A stretch of 64,000 nt of DNA, taken from the NCBI RefSeq assembly GCF_002879615.1, contig NZ_PNRF01000010.1, forward strand, positions 124,001-188,000, given 5' to 3'. Positions 45,910 to 55,080 of the stretch are shown one piece after another; within the stretch, counting starts at the first letter, position 1, and each line of letters opens with the position of its first letter. The stretch comes from Billgrantia endophytica. Its GTDB lineage: Bacteria > Pseudomonadota > Gammaproteobacteria > Pseudomonadales > Halomonadaceae. A program made the translations under genes and the position numbers. A model generated the notes under the pieces. The model saw nothing but the letters and a program-made list of their open reading frames with translations. It had not been told where the DNA came from and ran no database searches.

Positions 45910-47121
45910 ATGCTGAATACTCCTTTCTCTCCCTGGCCGTCCTTCACGCGGGAAGAGGCCCGGGCCGTGGAAGAGGTCCTGTTGTCCAATCGGGTCAACT
46001 ACTGGACCGGCTCCCAAGGACGTGACTTCGAGCGGGAATTTGCTGCGGCCATGGGCTCCGAGTACGCCATTGCGGTGAGCAATGGCACCGTGGCCCTGGA
46101 GCTGGCCCTGCGTGGCCTGGGAATCGGTCCGGGCGATGAGGTGATCGTCACACCACGGACCTTTCTGGCTTCCGCTTCCTGCATCGCCGCGGTGGGGGCG
46201 ACCCCCGTGTTTGCCGATGTCGACCGTAACTCCCAGAACATCACGGTGGCAAGCGTGGCTGCGGTGATTACCCCGGCCACCCGCGCCATCATTGCCGTGC
46301 ACCTGGCGGGGTGGCCCTGCGAGATGGCGGGCCTGATGGCACTGTCGCGCAATGGCATCCACATCATCGAGGATTGCGCCCAAGCCCATGGTGCCCGCTA
46401 CCGGGGGCAGGGTGTAGGCACCATCGGCAAGGTCGGCTGCTGGTCCTTCTGTCAGGACAAGATAATGACCACCGGTGGGGAAGGTGGCATGGTCACCACC
46501 AACGATCCCGATCTCTGGCAGCGCATGTGGGCCTACAAGGACCACGGCAAGAGCTGGCAGGCCATCCACGAACAATCGCATCCCTCTGGCTTCCGTTGGC
46601 TGCACCACTCCCTGGGGACCAACTGGCGGATGACCGAGATGCAGGCCGCCATCGGCAGGATTCAACTGCGCCGACTGCCGGAGTGGTCAGTGGCACGGCG
46701 TGGCAATGCTGGGCGGATCTGGGAGGCAGCCAGGGAGTGCCCCGGGCTGCGCGTGCCGACGATACCTGAGCACATCGATCATGCCGCCTACAAGTGCTAT
46801 GTCTTTGTGGAACCACAGGCTCTCAAGGAGGGCTGGAGCCGTGATCGCATCATCCAGGAAGTCACAACACGGGGAGTGCCCTGTTATAGCGGCTCCTGCT
46901 CGGAGGTCTATCTGGAGAAGGCTTTCGACGATACTGGCCGGCGACCGGAGAGCCGGCTGCCGGTGGCCCGCGAGCTGGGCGAGACCAGTCTGATGTTCCT
47001 GTGCCATCCCACCTTGACCGAGGCCGAGATCGATACCACCTGCCGCGTCCTCGAGGAGGTCATGGGTGAGGGGCTCCGTCGTTCCGTCGCTAAGGGAGGC
47101 GAGCGTCCGGCTCCACCATGA
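45910..47121 (+). CDS. DegT/DnrJ/EryC1-type sugar aminotransferase (PglE-like)
   Basis: A 403-residue PLP enzyme that turns a UDP-4-keto-6-deoxy sugar into the 4-amino sugar. SNGTVALELALRGLGIGPGDEVIV near 57, EDCAQAHGARYRG near 152 and SFCQDKIMTTGGEGGM with the PLP lysine near 184. Glutamate is the usual amino donor. AGGAGGGCA lies upstream. With the 4,6-dehydratase and acetyltransferase genes it completes a bacillosamine-type pathway. The last 15 residues (after VMGEGLRR) are not conserved. Confidence 0.92.
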   Translation: MLNTPFSPWPSFTREEARAVEEVLLSNRVNYWTGSQGRDFEREFAAAMGSEYAIAVSNGTVALELALRGLGIGPGDEVIVTPRTFLASASCIAAVGATPVFADVDRNSQNITVASVAAVITPATRAIIAVHLAGWPCEMAGLMALSRNGIHIIEDCAQAHGARYRGQGVGTIGKVGCWSFCQDKIMTTGGEGGMVTTNDPDLWQRMWAYKDHGKSWQAIHEQSHPSGFRWLHHSLGTNWRMTEMQAAIGRIQLRRLPEWSVARRGNAGRIWEAARECPGLRVPTIPEHIDHAAYKCYVFVEPQALKEGWSRDRIIQEVTTRGVPCYSGSCSEVYLEKAFDDTGRRPESRLPVARELGETSLMFLCHPTLTEAEIDTTCRVLEEVMGEGLRRSVAKGGERPAPP

Positions 47122-47186
47122 GCATGCCGTCCCCGGAAGCTGGGTTGACTTCTGATCTTGATGCATTTGGCTGAAGAGGGGGGAAT

Positions 47187-48140
47187 ATGGGTAAAAATAA
47201 AGGCAGCTTATTGGAAAAACTGAGGAAGCCATGTCGATTGACGTGGCGGTACATCTTGAGTGGGGTGTATAAGGTATCCCCTGTGACTGCCACGAGGCTC
47301 CTTTGCTTTCAGAAGACGGGGAAGATTATCGATATAAAGAACCCCCGGGACTTTAACGAGAAGCTGCAGTGGTTGAATCTCTACTGGGATGACCCTCTAC
47401 GTTCCGTATGTGCCGACAAGCACCGGGTGCGTGAGTATGCCGAGCGTCAGGGCTGTGCCAGGATACTCAAGAAGCTGATAGCGGTGTATGACTCGGTGGA
47501 TGATATTGCCTGGTCCGATCTTCCGGGCAAGTTTGCATTAAAATGTACGCATGGCTGTGGGTATAATATTGTGCCTGCCGACAAGGAGACGCTCGATCAA
47601 GAAGAGGTCAAGGCAAAGCTGAGGAAATGGATGGGGGAAAGGTTTGGCAGAAAGAATCTGGAATTTCATTACGACAAGATAACCCCCAGGATTATCTTGG
47701 AAGAATATATCGAGGGTGAAGGTGGAGACCTTCCCCGTGACTACAATGTATATTGTTTCAATGGAGTGGCCAGGATAGTGGAAGTTTGGACGGAAAAGGA
47801 GGGCGAGGAGTGGCAAGATATCTTCGATCTTGATTGGCAACGACTCGATATCGGTTGCAAGAAATCTTTCGAACGCCCGGTTGAACGGCCTGGTTGCCTT
47901 GATGAAATGATCCGCTATGCTCAACTGCTTGCAAGTCCATTTCCCTTCGTCAGGGTGGATTTCTATGAGAAGAATGGTGAGCCAATATTGGCTGAAATGA
48001 CCTTTACGCCGGGTGCCAATATGTCGATTGATTATTACACTCCCTATGGGTTGGAATACCTCGGTAACATGCTGGAGTTACCGAACAAGAACGCTACAGC
48101 CGAGCTTGGGGGCCAACCTCGCCCAAGGATGTGGTATTGA
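47187..48140 (+). CDS. TupA-like ATP-grasp protein
   Basis: A 317-residue protein of the TupA-like ATP-grasp family, common in polysaccharide loci. Family marks are PRDFNEKLQWLNLYW near 53, CADKHRVREYAERQG near 75, PGKFALKCTHGCGYN near 112, IILEEYIEGEG near 168 and FVRVDFYEKNGEPILAEMTFTPGAN near 252. The reaction is not settled; TupA itself is involved in teichuronopeptide synthesis, linking polyglutamate to glucuronate. The gene is AT-richer than its neighbours and interrupts the PglE/PglD pair, which suggests separate acquisition. Confidence 0.83.
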   Translation: MGKNKGSLLEKLRKPCRLTWRYILSGVYKVSPVTATRLLCFQKTGKIIDIKNPRDFNEKLQWLNLYWDDPLRSVCADKHRVREYAERQGCARILKKLIAVYDSVDDIAWSDLPGKFALKCTHGCGYNIVPADKETLDQEEVKAKLRKWMGERFGRKNLEFHYDKITPRIILEEYIEGEGGDLPRDYNVYCFNGVARIVEVWTEKEGEEWQDIFDLDWQRLDIGCKKSFERPVERPGCLDEMIRYAQLLASPFPFVRVDFYEKNGEPILAEMTFTPGANMSIDYYTPYGLEYLGNMLELPNKNATAELGGQPRPRMWY

Positions 48141-48279
48141 GGTCACACCAGCCGACCTCATGTCTCGCCCCTGCTTGCGGTTCCGGGGCGTTAACCCAAG
48201 CATCAACAAACTGTCATCCTGAGTGGTTAGCATTGTTCTTGGACCCCCCCTCGTAACCTCGCAAGGTAGGGCACCCTCC

Positions 48280-48957
48280 ATGAGCATGCTGGCCATACTG
48301 GGAGCGGGTGGACACGGAAAGGTCGTGGCGGATTGCGCCGAACTCCAGGGATGGGAGACGGTACATTTCTATGATGATGCCTGGCCCGATCGGGTGACGA
48401 CGGAGCACTGGCCGATACAAGGTGATGGGCGCCATCTCATCCGGAATCTGCGCCACTATGGCGGGGTCTTCGTCGCCATCGGTGACAATCGCCGGCGCTG
48501 TAGCTGGCTGCAGGCGCTGGCGGCTCAAGGGGCACCCATCGTCAGCCTGATCCATCCTGCTGCCATGGTCAGCCGCTACGCCGAGCTGGGCACGGGAACC
48601 CTGGCGGTGGCTGGCTGCATTGTCAATGCCTTCGCGCGGTGCGGGGAAGGGGGCATCATCAATACCGGCGCCACTGTCGGCCATGACTGCCTGCTGGGAC
48701 AGGGCGTGCACGTGGCACCCGGGGCTAACCTCGCCGGTCAGGTGGTGGTAGGGGCCCATACCTGGATAGGTATCGGCGCCAAGGTGATCCAGTGCGTGAC
48801 AATCGGCAAGGAGGTATTCATCGGCGCCGGAGCCACGGTCATAGGGTCGGTGAGGGATGGTGAGACGGTGGTGGGGACTCCTGCCAGGCCGTTGCGTGAC
48901 ACTTCCGACGCCAATGGTGGGGAGCTACCCCCAACCCTGGCGGCCTCAGCCACCTGA
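48280..48957 (+). CDS. PglD/NeuD-type sugar acetyltransferase
   Basis: A 225-residue left-handed beta-helix acetyltransferase. The N-terminal nucleotide-sugar part has AILGAGGHGKVVADCAEL at residue 4; hexapeptide repeats cover residues 95-205 with catalytic His near 135 in GATVGHDCLLGQGV. PglD acetylates the 4-amino group of the UDP sugar made by PglE. ATG 48280 was chosen over an upstream GTG because AAGGTAGGG lies before it and the conserved fold starts there. It converges on the 4,6-dehydratase gene, 29 bases apart. Confidence 0.9.
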   Translation: MSMLAILGAGGHGKVVADCAELQGWETVHFYDDAWPDRVTTEHWPIQGDGRHLIRNLRHYGGVFVAIGDNRRRCSWLQALAAQGAPIVSLIHPAAMVSRYAELGTGTLAVAGCIVNAFARCGEGGIINTGATVGHDCLLGQGVHVAPGANLAGQVVVGAHTWIGIGAKVIQCVTIGKEVFIGAGATVIGSVRDGETVVGTPARPLRDTSDANGGELPPTLAASAT

Positions 48958-48986
48958 CGACGATCCTGGCGGAACCGATCCACGTA

Positions 48987-51110
48987 TCACCCGATATCGG
49001 TCTCGGTTTCACCCCTTGGTGGACGAGATTGGTGGGGGCTACCACCATCCCTGGCGGCATCAATCCCCCCGTAGCCCTTGGCGTCGATCCTGACAGGCTG
49101 GCCTTTTGACGAAGGTGTTGGTGGGTGGGCCGGGGCCAGCATCAGCACGGTGCCGTCCCGAGTGGCCTGTGACGGATAATAATGGGAGGCAATGGAGACC
49201 TTGTGCCGGGTGGCGGCTGGAGCCTCGAGCCACTCCAGGTCGACGATATCGCCCAGCGGCGCATAGTCTGTGGGGGCCTCCATCAGCAATTGGCGGATTC
49301 TCTTGTGCTGACGCATCTGCAGCGCCTGTTGAAGGCGGTGCAAATAGGCCTCCAGGCGTGCCCATGGCCAGTAGGTCTCCTTGGCGGACATGATGCGAGG
49401 ATGCTTCGTGTCGACTACGTCCTCGCCGATCAGCAACTCCTCGTAGAGCTTCTCCCCCGGACGCAGGCCGGTGAAGCGGATCTCGATGTCCCCTTGGGGA
49501 TTCTCTTTGTTGCGCACTTCCAGGCCCGAGAGGCGGATCATCTCGGCGGCCAGGTCGGCGATCTTCACCGGCGCGCCCATGTCCAGCACGAAGACATCGC
49601 CACCGGTACCCATGGCCCCCGCCTGGATGACGAGCTGCGCGGCCTCGGGAATGATCATGAAGTAGCGGGTGACCTCGGAATGGGTCACCGTCACGGGGCC
49701 ACCGCGGGCGATCTGGGCGTGGAACAGCGGCACTACCGAGCCGGAGGAGCCCAGCACGTTGCCGAATCGCACCATGGTGAAGCGGGTGGTCGATTGTCGC
49801 TCGGCCAAGGCCTGGCAGCAGAGCTCGGCCAGCCGCTTGGTGGCGCCCATCACATTGGTTGGGCGAACCGCCTTGTCGGTCGAGACCAGGACGAAGGTTC
49901 CCACCCCACAAGCGATTGCCGCCTGAGCCGTGGCCAGCGTGCCGAAGACGTTGTTGAGGATGCCCGGGATGCTGTTGTATTCCACCAGGGGCACGTGCTT
50001 GTAGGCGGCGGCGTGGTAGATGGTGTCCACCCCGAACACTTGCATCACGCTGTCGAGGCGTTCGCGATCCTGCACCGAGCCCAACAGCGCCTTCACCGAC
50101 ACGGCCAGCCGCTGCTCTTCGACCCGCTGCTGTAATTCGTGCTCGATGGCATAGAGCGAATATTCGTTGACCTCGTAGAGCAGCAGTTGAGTTGGTCCCT
50201 GTTGCAGCACCTGACGGCACAGCTCAGACCCGATGGAGCCACCGGCGCCGGTTACCATCACTACCTTGCCGCGGATGTTGGCGTCCATCAGCGCCCGGTT
50301 GGGTGGGACCGGGTCGCGGCCCAGCAGGTCTTCCACGGTGACGTCGCGGATCTCGTTGAGCTGCGCCCGGCCGTCGATGACGTCCTCGATGCTTGGCAGG
50401 GTCTGCACCGGGATCTGCAATGGCTTCAACATCCGCAGGATTACCTGGCGGCGCGCCCGCGTGGCGCTGGGAATGGCCAGCAGGATGCGGTTGACCCCGT
50501 AATTCGCTACCAGCCGAGGCAGGGCGTTGGGGCCGTATACCTTCAGCCCCTCCACGCAGGTACCGTCCATGCCGCGCCAGTCATCGATGAAGGCCACCGG
50601 GATGTACTCCGAGCCCTGGTCCAGCGAGCGCACCAACTGGGAGCCCGCCGAGCCGGCTCCGTACACGATCACCCGGGTCTTGTAGCGCAGCTGGCTGTGC
50701 ATGTGCATTGCGCGAAGCATGAAACGCACCCCGCCTAAGCTGAGTATCGCCAGCATGGCGTAGATCAGGCAGGTCGAGCGAGGCAGAAAGACCGAGAATT
50801 GAGCCGCGCCCAGCAGCAGCAAGCCTGTAGAGGAGGCAATACCAATCACCAGCGACTGCAGGGCCCGGACGTTCACGTAGCGGATCACGCTGCGGTAGAA
50901 GCCCAGGCGCACGAAGATACCCAGGCTGATCGGTAACACGGCCAGCCACAGTGACCAGGTGGCCGTCGACGTCAGGGAGGCCCAGCTCTCCAGGCGCAGC
51001 CACTGGGCCAGGAAGAAGCTGGCCGTTAGCAGCACGGCATCCACGGATAGTTGAATCAGGCGTTTCTGCCAGCGGGGCAAGCGGAACAAGCTCTTGAGCA
51101 GTGCCAACAT
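48987..51110 (-). CDS. Membrane-bound UDP-HexNAc 4,6-dehydratase (PglF/WbpM/CapD type)
   Basis: A 707-residue protein with four N-terminal helices (residues 15-135), a first Rossmann domain (VIVYGAGSAGSQLVRSL near 147) and the catalytic SDR domain: VTGAGGSIGSELCRQ near 286, IYHAAAYKHVPLVE near 365 and STDKAVRPTNVMGATKRLAE near 410, where Met replaces the usual catalytic Tyr as in PglF. It makes UDP-4-keto-6-deoxy-HexNAc, the first step toward bacillosamine or QuiNAc. The tail after residue 640 is Pro/Arg-rich and not conserved. GAGG precedes the ATG. It is the only locus gene on this strand. Confidence 0.94.
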   Translation of the reverse strand: MLALLKSLFRLPRWQKRLIQLSVDAVLLTASFFLAQWLRLESWASLTSTATWSLWLAVLPISLGIFVRLGFYRSVIRYVNVRALQSLVIGIASSTGLLLLGAAQFSVFLPRSTCLIYAMLAILSLGGVRFMLRAMHMHSQLRYKTRVIVYGAGSAGSQLVRSLDQGSEYIPVAFIDDWRGMDGTCVEGLKVYGPNALPRLVANYGVNRILLAIPSATRARRQVILRMLKPLQIPVQTLPSIEDVIDGRAQLNEIRDVTVEDLLGRDPVPPNRALMDANIRGKVVMVTGAGGSIGSELCRQVLQQGPTQLLLYEVNEYSLYAIEHELQQRVEEQRLAVSVKALLGSVQDRERLDSVMQVFGVDTIYHAAAYKHVPLVEYNSIPGILNNVFGTLATAQAAIACGVGTFVLVSTDKAVRPTNVMGATKRLAELCCQALAERQSTTRFTMVRFGNVLGSSGSVVPLFHAQIARGGPVTVTHSEVTRYFMIIPEAAQLVIQAGAMGTGGDVFVLDMGAPVKIADLAAEMIRLSGLEVRNKENPQGDIEIRFTGLRPGEKLYEELLIGEDVVDTKHPRIMSAKETYWPWARLEAYLHRLQQALQMRQHKRIRQLLMEAPTDYAPLGDIVDLEWLEAPAATRHKVSIASHYYPSQATRDGTVLMLAPAHPPTPSSKGQPVRIDAKGYGGIDAARDGGSPHQSRPPRGETETDIG

Positions 51111-51465
51111 GCAGGATGCCTCGCCGTACGATTGTTAAGTAATGATGCAAAGGATACGTTTTGTTTCCATGGCGGCCCAGATGATTTTCCTGAACGAAAG
51201 TGACGAAGAAATCTGACCTATTTCACGAAAATGGCTAGCCAAAAAACGTCATGAAAGCAGAAGAATACTCGTGCCGAAAATCGGGAAAATCTCATATATT
51301 GACCCGGGCGAAGGGGAGAGGGCATGCCATCGCAGCCACAGGATCGCTACCTCGTGCTGTTGCCACCCGAGCCGGTTCAGGCATCTCGCCGATAGGGCAA
51401 GACAAGCGTCGAAGGCTCGGGTATCTTCGAGGGCCGTCATCCGGAATATCAACGAATCATTCATC
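51111..51465. other. Divergent region between the 4,6-dehydratase and wzb
   Basis: This 355-base AT-richer stretch should hold two outward promoters. TATATT at 51295-51300 could be a -10 for wzb but lacks a good -35. CCCGAGCC (51366-51373) and GGCTCGGG (51414-51421) form a long-loop inverted repeat. The open frame before wzb shows no homology and looks untranslated. Confidence 0.5.
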
Positions 51466-51906
51466 ATGTTCAAACGCATACTGGTGCTGTGCACCGGCAA
51501 TATCTGTCGCAGTCCGGTGGCCGCTGCCATGCTGGCGGCTCGCCTGCCCGGCAAGCGGATCGAGAGCGCGGGGCTCGGCGCCGTGGAGGGCCAGGGTGTG
51601 GAGCCCAAGGCGCACGCCCTGGCAGAGGCCGACGGCCTGGACGTCAGCGGCCATGTGGCTCGGCAGGTCACCGTGGAGATCCTGCAGGACGCTGACCTGG
51701 TACTGGTGATGTCCGACGGCCAGCGCCTGGCCGTCGGGCAGATGGCCCCGGCGGTGCGGGGCAAGACGATGCTCTTCGGCCGCTGGCTCGACAGGGGGCA
51801 GGGCTGCGAGATTCCCGATCCCTTCCGTAAGAGCGAGGAAGCCTTCCAGCAGGTCCACCGGTTGCTGACCGAGGCTGCCGACAGCTGGGTAGGCAAGCTT
51901 GGCTGA
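51466..51906 (+). CDS. wzb: Low-molecular-weight protein-tyrosine phosphatase Wzb
   Basis: A 146-residue cytosolic phosphatase that dephosphorylates the Wzc tyrosine cluster. P-loop LCTGNICRSP (C-x5-R) at residues 8-17 and the acid DPF near 115 are intact. Length equals E. coli Wzb (147). The ATG at 51466 starts the conserved fold; the ribosome-binding site is weak. It is separated from wza/wzc by 12 kb, unlike in E. coli where wza-wzb-wzc are adjacent. Confidence 0.94.
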   Translation: MFKRILVLCTGNICRSPVAAAMLAARLPGKRIESAGLGAVEGQGVEPKAHALAEADGLDVSGHVARQVTVEILQDADLVLVMSDGQRLAVGQMAPAVRGKTMLFGRWLDRGQGCEIPDPFRKSEEAFQQVHRLLTEAADSWVGKLG

Positions 51907-51941
51907 ATCCTATACCGGAGTCTCAACCGTCTTTCTGCCTC

Positions 51942-52706
51942 ATGTATGACTTGTTGAAGGCACTGGCTGCCCAGTTACTGATGCCCCTGCCGGTTGCCCT
52001 GGGACTGCTTGCGCTGGGTCTATTGGCGGCTTGGCGGGGGCGTCGTCGCCTGGGGCTAGGGGCTGTCGTCGCGGCACTGGCGGTGCTCTGGTTGTCCAGT
52101 TGGGCACCGTTGGCCGATCGGTTGCTTGCGCCACTGGAGGCACGCTATCCCGCCATGCCTGACCTGCCGGAAGGCGAGGACGTGGCGGGTATCGTGGTGC
52201 TGGGTGGAGGCTGGGCGGGTGAGATGCCCTGGACGAGCACCGGCCGGCTGGGAGAAAGCTCGGCCATGCGCCTGATGGAAGGGGTGCGGCTATGGCATCA
52301 GCAGCCGTCGCTGCCGCTGGTGGTCACCGGGGCGAGTCGACGCCCTGATGCGCCACCGGTGGCCCAAGGCTATGCCCAGGCCGCGCGTGAGCTGGGCGTG
52401 GCGGAGGACCGGTTGCGGGTACTGGATACACCGACCGACACCGGTCTCGAGGCACGGTCCGTTCGCGAGGCGCTGGGGGAGGGGGCACGAGTGGTACTGG
52501 TTACCTCGGCCTCGCACATGCCACGGGCGATGCACCACTTCCAGCGCGCCGGGTTGATGCCCGTCGCGGCACCCACCCACTTCCTGGCGATGCGTCAGGA
52601 ACGCGAGAGCCTCGGTTACTGGGTACCCTCGGCGACTCATCTGCACAAGACCGAGCGGGTGATACATGAGTTACTGGGCCAGCTGGCGGCGACCCTGGAG
52701 CACTGA
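51942..52706 (+). CDS. ElyC/YdcF-like DUF218 membrane protein
   Basis: A 254-residue protein with two N-terminal helices (residues 12-30 and 38-55) and a DUF218 domain: IVVLGGGW near 87, LVVTGASRR near 128, TDTGLEARSVREAL near 165 and LVTSASHMPRAMHHF near 188. E. coli ElyC, of similar size and topology, affects undecaprenyl-phosphate-dependent envelope synthesis, which suits a polysaccharide locus. It lies 35 bases after wzb. Confidence 0.82.
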   Translation: MYDLLKALAAQLLMPLPVALGLLALGLLAAWRGRRRLGLGAVVAALAVLWLSSWAPLADRLLAPLEARYPAMPDLPEGEDVAGIVVLGGGWAGEMPWTSTGRLGESSAMRLMEGVRLWHQQPSLPLVVTGASRRPDAPPVAQGYAQAARELGVAEDRLRVLDTPTDTGLEARSVREALGEGARVVLVTSASHMPRAMHHFQRAGLMPVAAPTHFLAMRQERESLGYWVPSATHLHKTERVIHELLGQLAATLEH

Positions 52707-52721
52707 ATCCCATTTGGTTGC

Positions 52722-53199
52722 TTGACTGGTCGGGCAACGCCTACCTGGGTGTCTTGGGCTGTTTGGGCAGGGGCAGGGCGTGATGCATGGGGCCTGCGCC
52801 CGTCGGTGAGCCGGCACGACCCACTGCACAGCGACCTCATCGATACGGCCGCGCGCCGTGACGCTGGGGTCACTCACCTTGATGGCGCTGTACGGGGTGC
52901 CGGCATGGTTGTTCGCCCGCCACTTGCGCGGAAGCCGGGATGCTCAAACCAGAATTCTAGCCCTCTCGGGGCTAATGATCTGCTTCGCATTCGTCTATTT
53001 CGGACTGACACAATCCATGCTCCGTGACACGAGGGGATTGAGCGGTTACCTGGGCCTGACTGTGGCATGCTGGATGTTACTGAAGACACATTTGTTCACG
53101 GTTTGGTTGCAAAGTCATGCTGCGGGAAGAGCAGACCATGAATCTCTTGATCACTGTCATGGCCGGCTTCATTGGCCACGCCGTTGCCTGGCCAATTGA
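52722..53199 (+). pseudogene. Remnant of an O-antigen ligase/polymerase gene
   Basis: Two frames together give the C-terminal part of an O-antigen ligase (WaaL/Wzy superfamily): GLRPSVSRHDPLHSDLIDTA from 52791 in one frame, then MALYGVPAWLFARHLRGSR and a hydrophobic helix pair (FVYFGLTQSMLRDTRGLSGY) from about 52858 in the next. The shift falls after ARR, where one base appears lost. The N-terminal 250 or so residues are absent. The intact polymerase-like gene at 39622 is unrelated in detail. Confidence 0.7.
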
Positions 53200-53242
53200 C
53201 GCCCAGGACCGCGGCTCCTGCATCAGGACGAACAGGAGGTAG
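53138..53242 (+). CDS. Possible 34-residue small protein before ugd
   Basis: ATG 53138 with GGGAAG 8 bases upstream; ends 2 bases before the ugd ATG, suggesting translational coupling. The first 20 residues are hydrophobic ([18 protein letters not shown]). No homologue is known to me and it overlaps the end of the ligase remnant, so it may be chance. Confidence 0.3.
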   Translation: MNLLITVMAGFIGHAVAWPIDAQDRGSCIRTNRR

Positions 53243-53244
53243 CA

Positions 53245-54591
53245 ATGAGGATCACGATCTTTGGTACCGGATATGTCGGGCTGGTGACCGGAACCTGCCT
53301 GGCGGACGTGGGGCATGACGTGATATGTGTGGATGTGGACACAGACAAGATCGCCCGGCTGCGAGACGGCGAGGTCACGCTCTATGAGCCCGGTCTGGAA
53401 TCGATGGTGAAGCGCAACCTGGCCTCCGGTCGGCTGCGTTTCACCACCGACCCGGCCGAGGGCGTGGCGTTCGCCACCCTGCAGTTCATCGCCGTGGGCA
53501 CGCCGCCGGACGAGGATGGCAGCGCCGACCTGCAGTACGTGCTGGCGGTGGCCGAGACCATCGGCCGACACATGCAGGAGTACAAGGTGGTGGTCGACAA
53601 GTCCACCGTGCCGGTGGGGACGGCCGACCGGGTGCACAGCACCGTCGCCGATGCGCTGGCGGCCCGGGGCGAGACCATCGACTTCGATGTCTGTGCCAAT
53701 CCCGAGTTCCTCAAGGAGGGGGCAGCCATCGAGGACTTCACCAGCGGGGCGCGCATCGTGGTGGGTACCGACGCGGAGCGAGTCAAGGAGCTGATGCGAG
53801 AATGCTACGCCCCCTATAGCCGCCTTCATGACAAGCTGATGTTCATGGATGTGCGCTCCGCCGAGCTGACCAAGTACGCCGCCAACGCCATGCTGGCCAC
53901 CAAGATCAGCTTCATGAACGAGATGGCCAACCTGGCCGAGCGCCTGGGAGCCGACGTGGAGCAGGTGCGAGTCGGTATCGGCAGTGATCCGCGCATCGGC
54001 TACCAGTTCATCTACCCGGGATGTGGCTACGGCGGCTCCTGCTTTCCCAAGGATGTCCAGGCGCTGGCACGCTCCGCGGCGGAAGTGGACTACCTGGCCG
54101 AGTTGCTCAACGCCGTGGAGGCGGTGAACCGGCGCCAGAAGCAGAACCTGTTCCAAAAGCTCTTCCTGGCCTTCGACGGGGATCTGGAGGGCAAGACCAT
54201 CGCCCTGTGGGGCCTTGCGTTCAAGCCCGACACCGACGACATTCGCGATGCCCCCAGCCGTACCCTGATGGAGGCGGTGTGGAAGGCCGGCGGCCGGGTC
54301 CAGGCCTTCGATCCCCAGGCGATGAAGGAGTGCCGCCGGGTCTACGGTGAGCGCGACGATCTGATCCTGGTGGCGGACCGCATCCAGGCGGTGAAGGGCG
54401 CCGATGCCCTGGTGATCTGCACCGAGTGGAAAGAGTTCCGGACGGTGGACTTCGAATGGCTGAAGGCGAACCTGTCGATGCCGGTGATTGTCGACGGTCG
54501 TAACCTCTTTGATCCTCGGGCGGTGAAGCGCGCCGGGCTGCGTTACTTCGCCGTGGGGCGCGGGGATTCCCTGAAGGCGTCTCAGGGCTAG
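53245..54591 (+). CDS. ugd: UDP-glucose 6-dehydrogenase
   Basis: A 448-residue NAD-dependent enzyme making UDP-glucuronate from UDP-glucose. N-terminal Rossmann motif [18 protein letters not shown] at residue 6; [11 protein letters not shown] near 120; [14 protein letters not shown] near 155; catalytic [12 protein letters not shown] with Cys near 266; [16 protein letters not shown] near 328. Length and motifs match the family. AGGAGGT lies just upstream. It supplies uronic acid to the polymer and is the last intact gene of the locus. Confidence 0.96.
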   Translation: MRITIFGTGYVGLVTGTCLADVGHDVICVDVDTDKIARLRDGEVTLYEPGLESMVKRNLASGRLRFTTDPAEGVAFATLQFIAVGTPPDEDGSADLQYVLAVAETIGRHMQEYKVVVDKSTVPVGTADRVHSTVADALAARGETIDFDVCANPEFLKEGAAIEDFTSGARIVVGTDAERVKELMRECYAPYSRLHDKLMFMDVRSAELTKYAANAMLATKISFMNEMANLAERLGADVEQVRVGIGSDPRIGYQFIYPGCGYGGSCFPKDVQALARSAAEVDYLAELLNAVEAVNRRQKQNLFQKLFLAFDGDLEGKTIALWGLAFKPDTDDIRDAPSRTLMEAVWKAGGRVQAFDPQAMKECRRVYGERDDLILVADRIQAVKGADALVICTEWKEFRTVDFEWLKANLSMPVIVDGRNLFDPRAVKRAGLRYFAVGRGDSLKASQG

Positions 54592-54644
54592 TCCACCACG
54601 CAGGCCCTTCTGTCGTGCCATGGAAGGAGGGAGACAGCACAGTC

Positions 54645-55080
54645 ATGAAATATCGCAGGGAGATCGATGGGCTCAGGGCGATAGCGGTGCTTCCGGTTAT
54701 CCTCTTCCATGCCGGGTTCTCGTGGTTTGCCGGAGGTTATGTCGGGTCGATGTCTTCTTCGTGATCAGCGGCTACCTGATCACCACTATCCTCATCGACG
54801 ATCTGTCCTGGTATCGCTCCTCATCATCACATCCCTCAGCCTGTTGCTCAGCCCTCCGCCAACTTCTATCTCTTGCCTTTCCGGGCCTGGGAGCTTGGCT
54901 TCGGCGCCTTGTGCGCCCTGTGGCTGAGTGGTCGACCGCAGCCTTCCAGCACGCTCCTGGCCAGCCTGGGGCTTGGGCTAATTCTTTATGTAACCTCCGC
55001 TTACGATGAAACCATTCCCTTTCCCATTCCCTTTCCCTCGCTGTACGCGCTGGCCCCGGTGGGCGGCACCGCGAGGTCTT
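54645..55080 (+). pseudogene. Broken OafA-type acyltransferase
   Basis: MKYRREIDGLRAIAVLPVIL from 54645 runs into a frameshift after GGYVG; VDVFFVISGYLITTILIDDL continues in another frame; after a gap of roughly 130 residues, SANFYLLPFRAWELGFGALC resumes in the first frame and is lost after ALAPVGGTA. The pieces align in order with the intact acyltransferase at 25244. A ribosome-binding site (AGGAGG) remains. So the gene has at least one frameshift, an internal deletion and a 3' truncation. Confidence 0.85.

Noticed and set aside
49182..50135. A 317-codon plus-strand open frame
   Set aside because: It is antisense to the 4,6-dehydratase gene, which carries all catalytic motifs.
51271..51465. 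Longer N-terminus for Wzb
   Set aside because: The added 65 residues are Arg/His/Cys-rich and not conserved; Wzb homologues begin at the ATG at 51466.
53077..54621. A 514-codon minus-strand open frame
   Set aside because: It is antisense to ugd and shows no homology.
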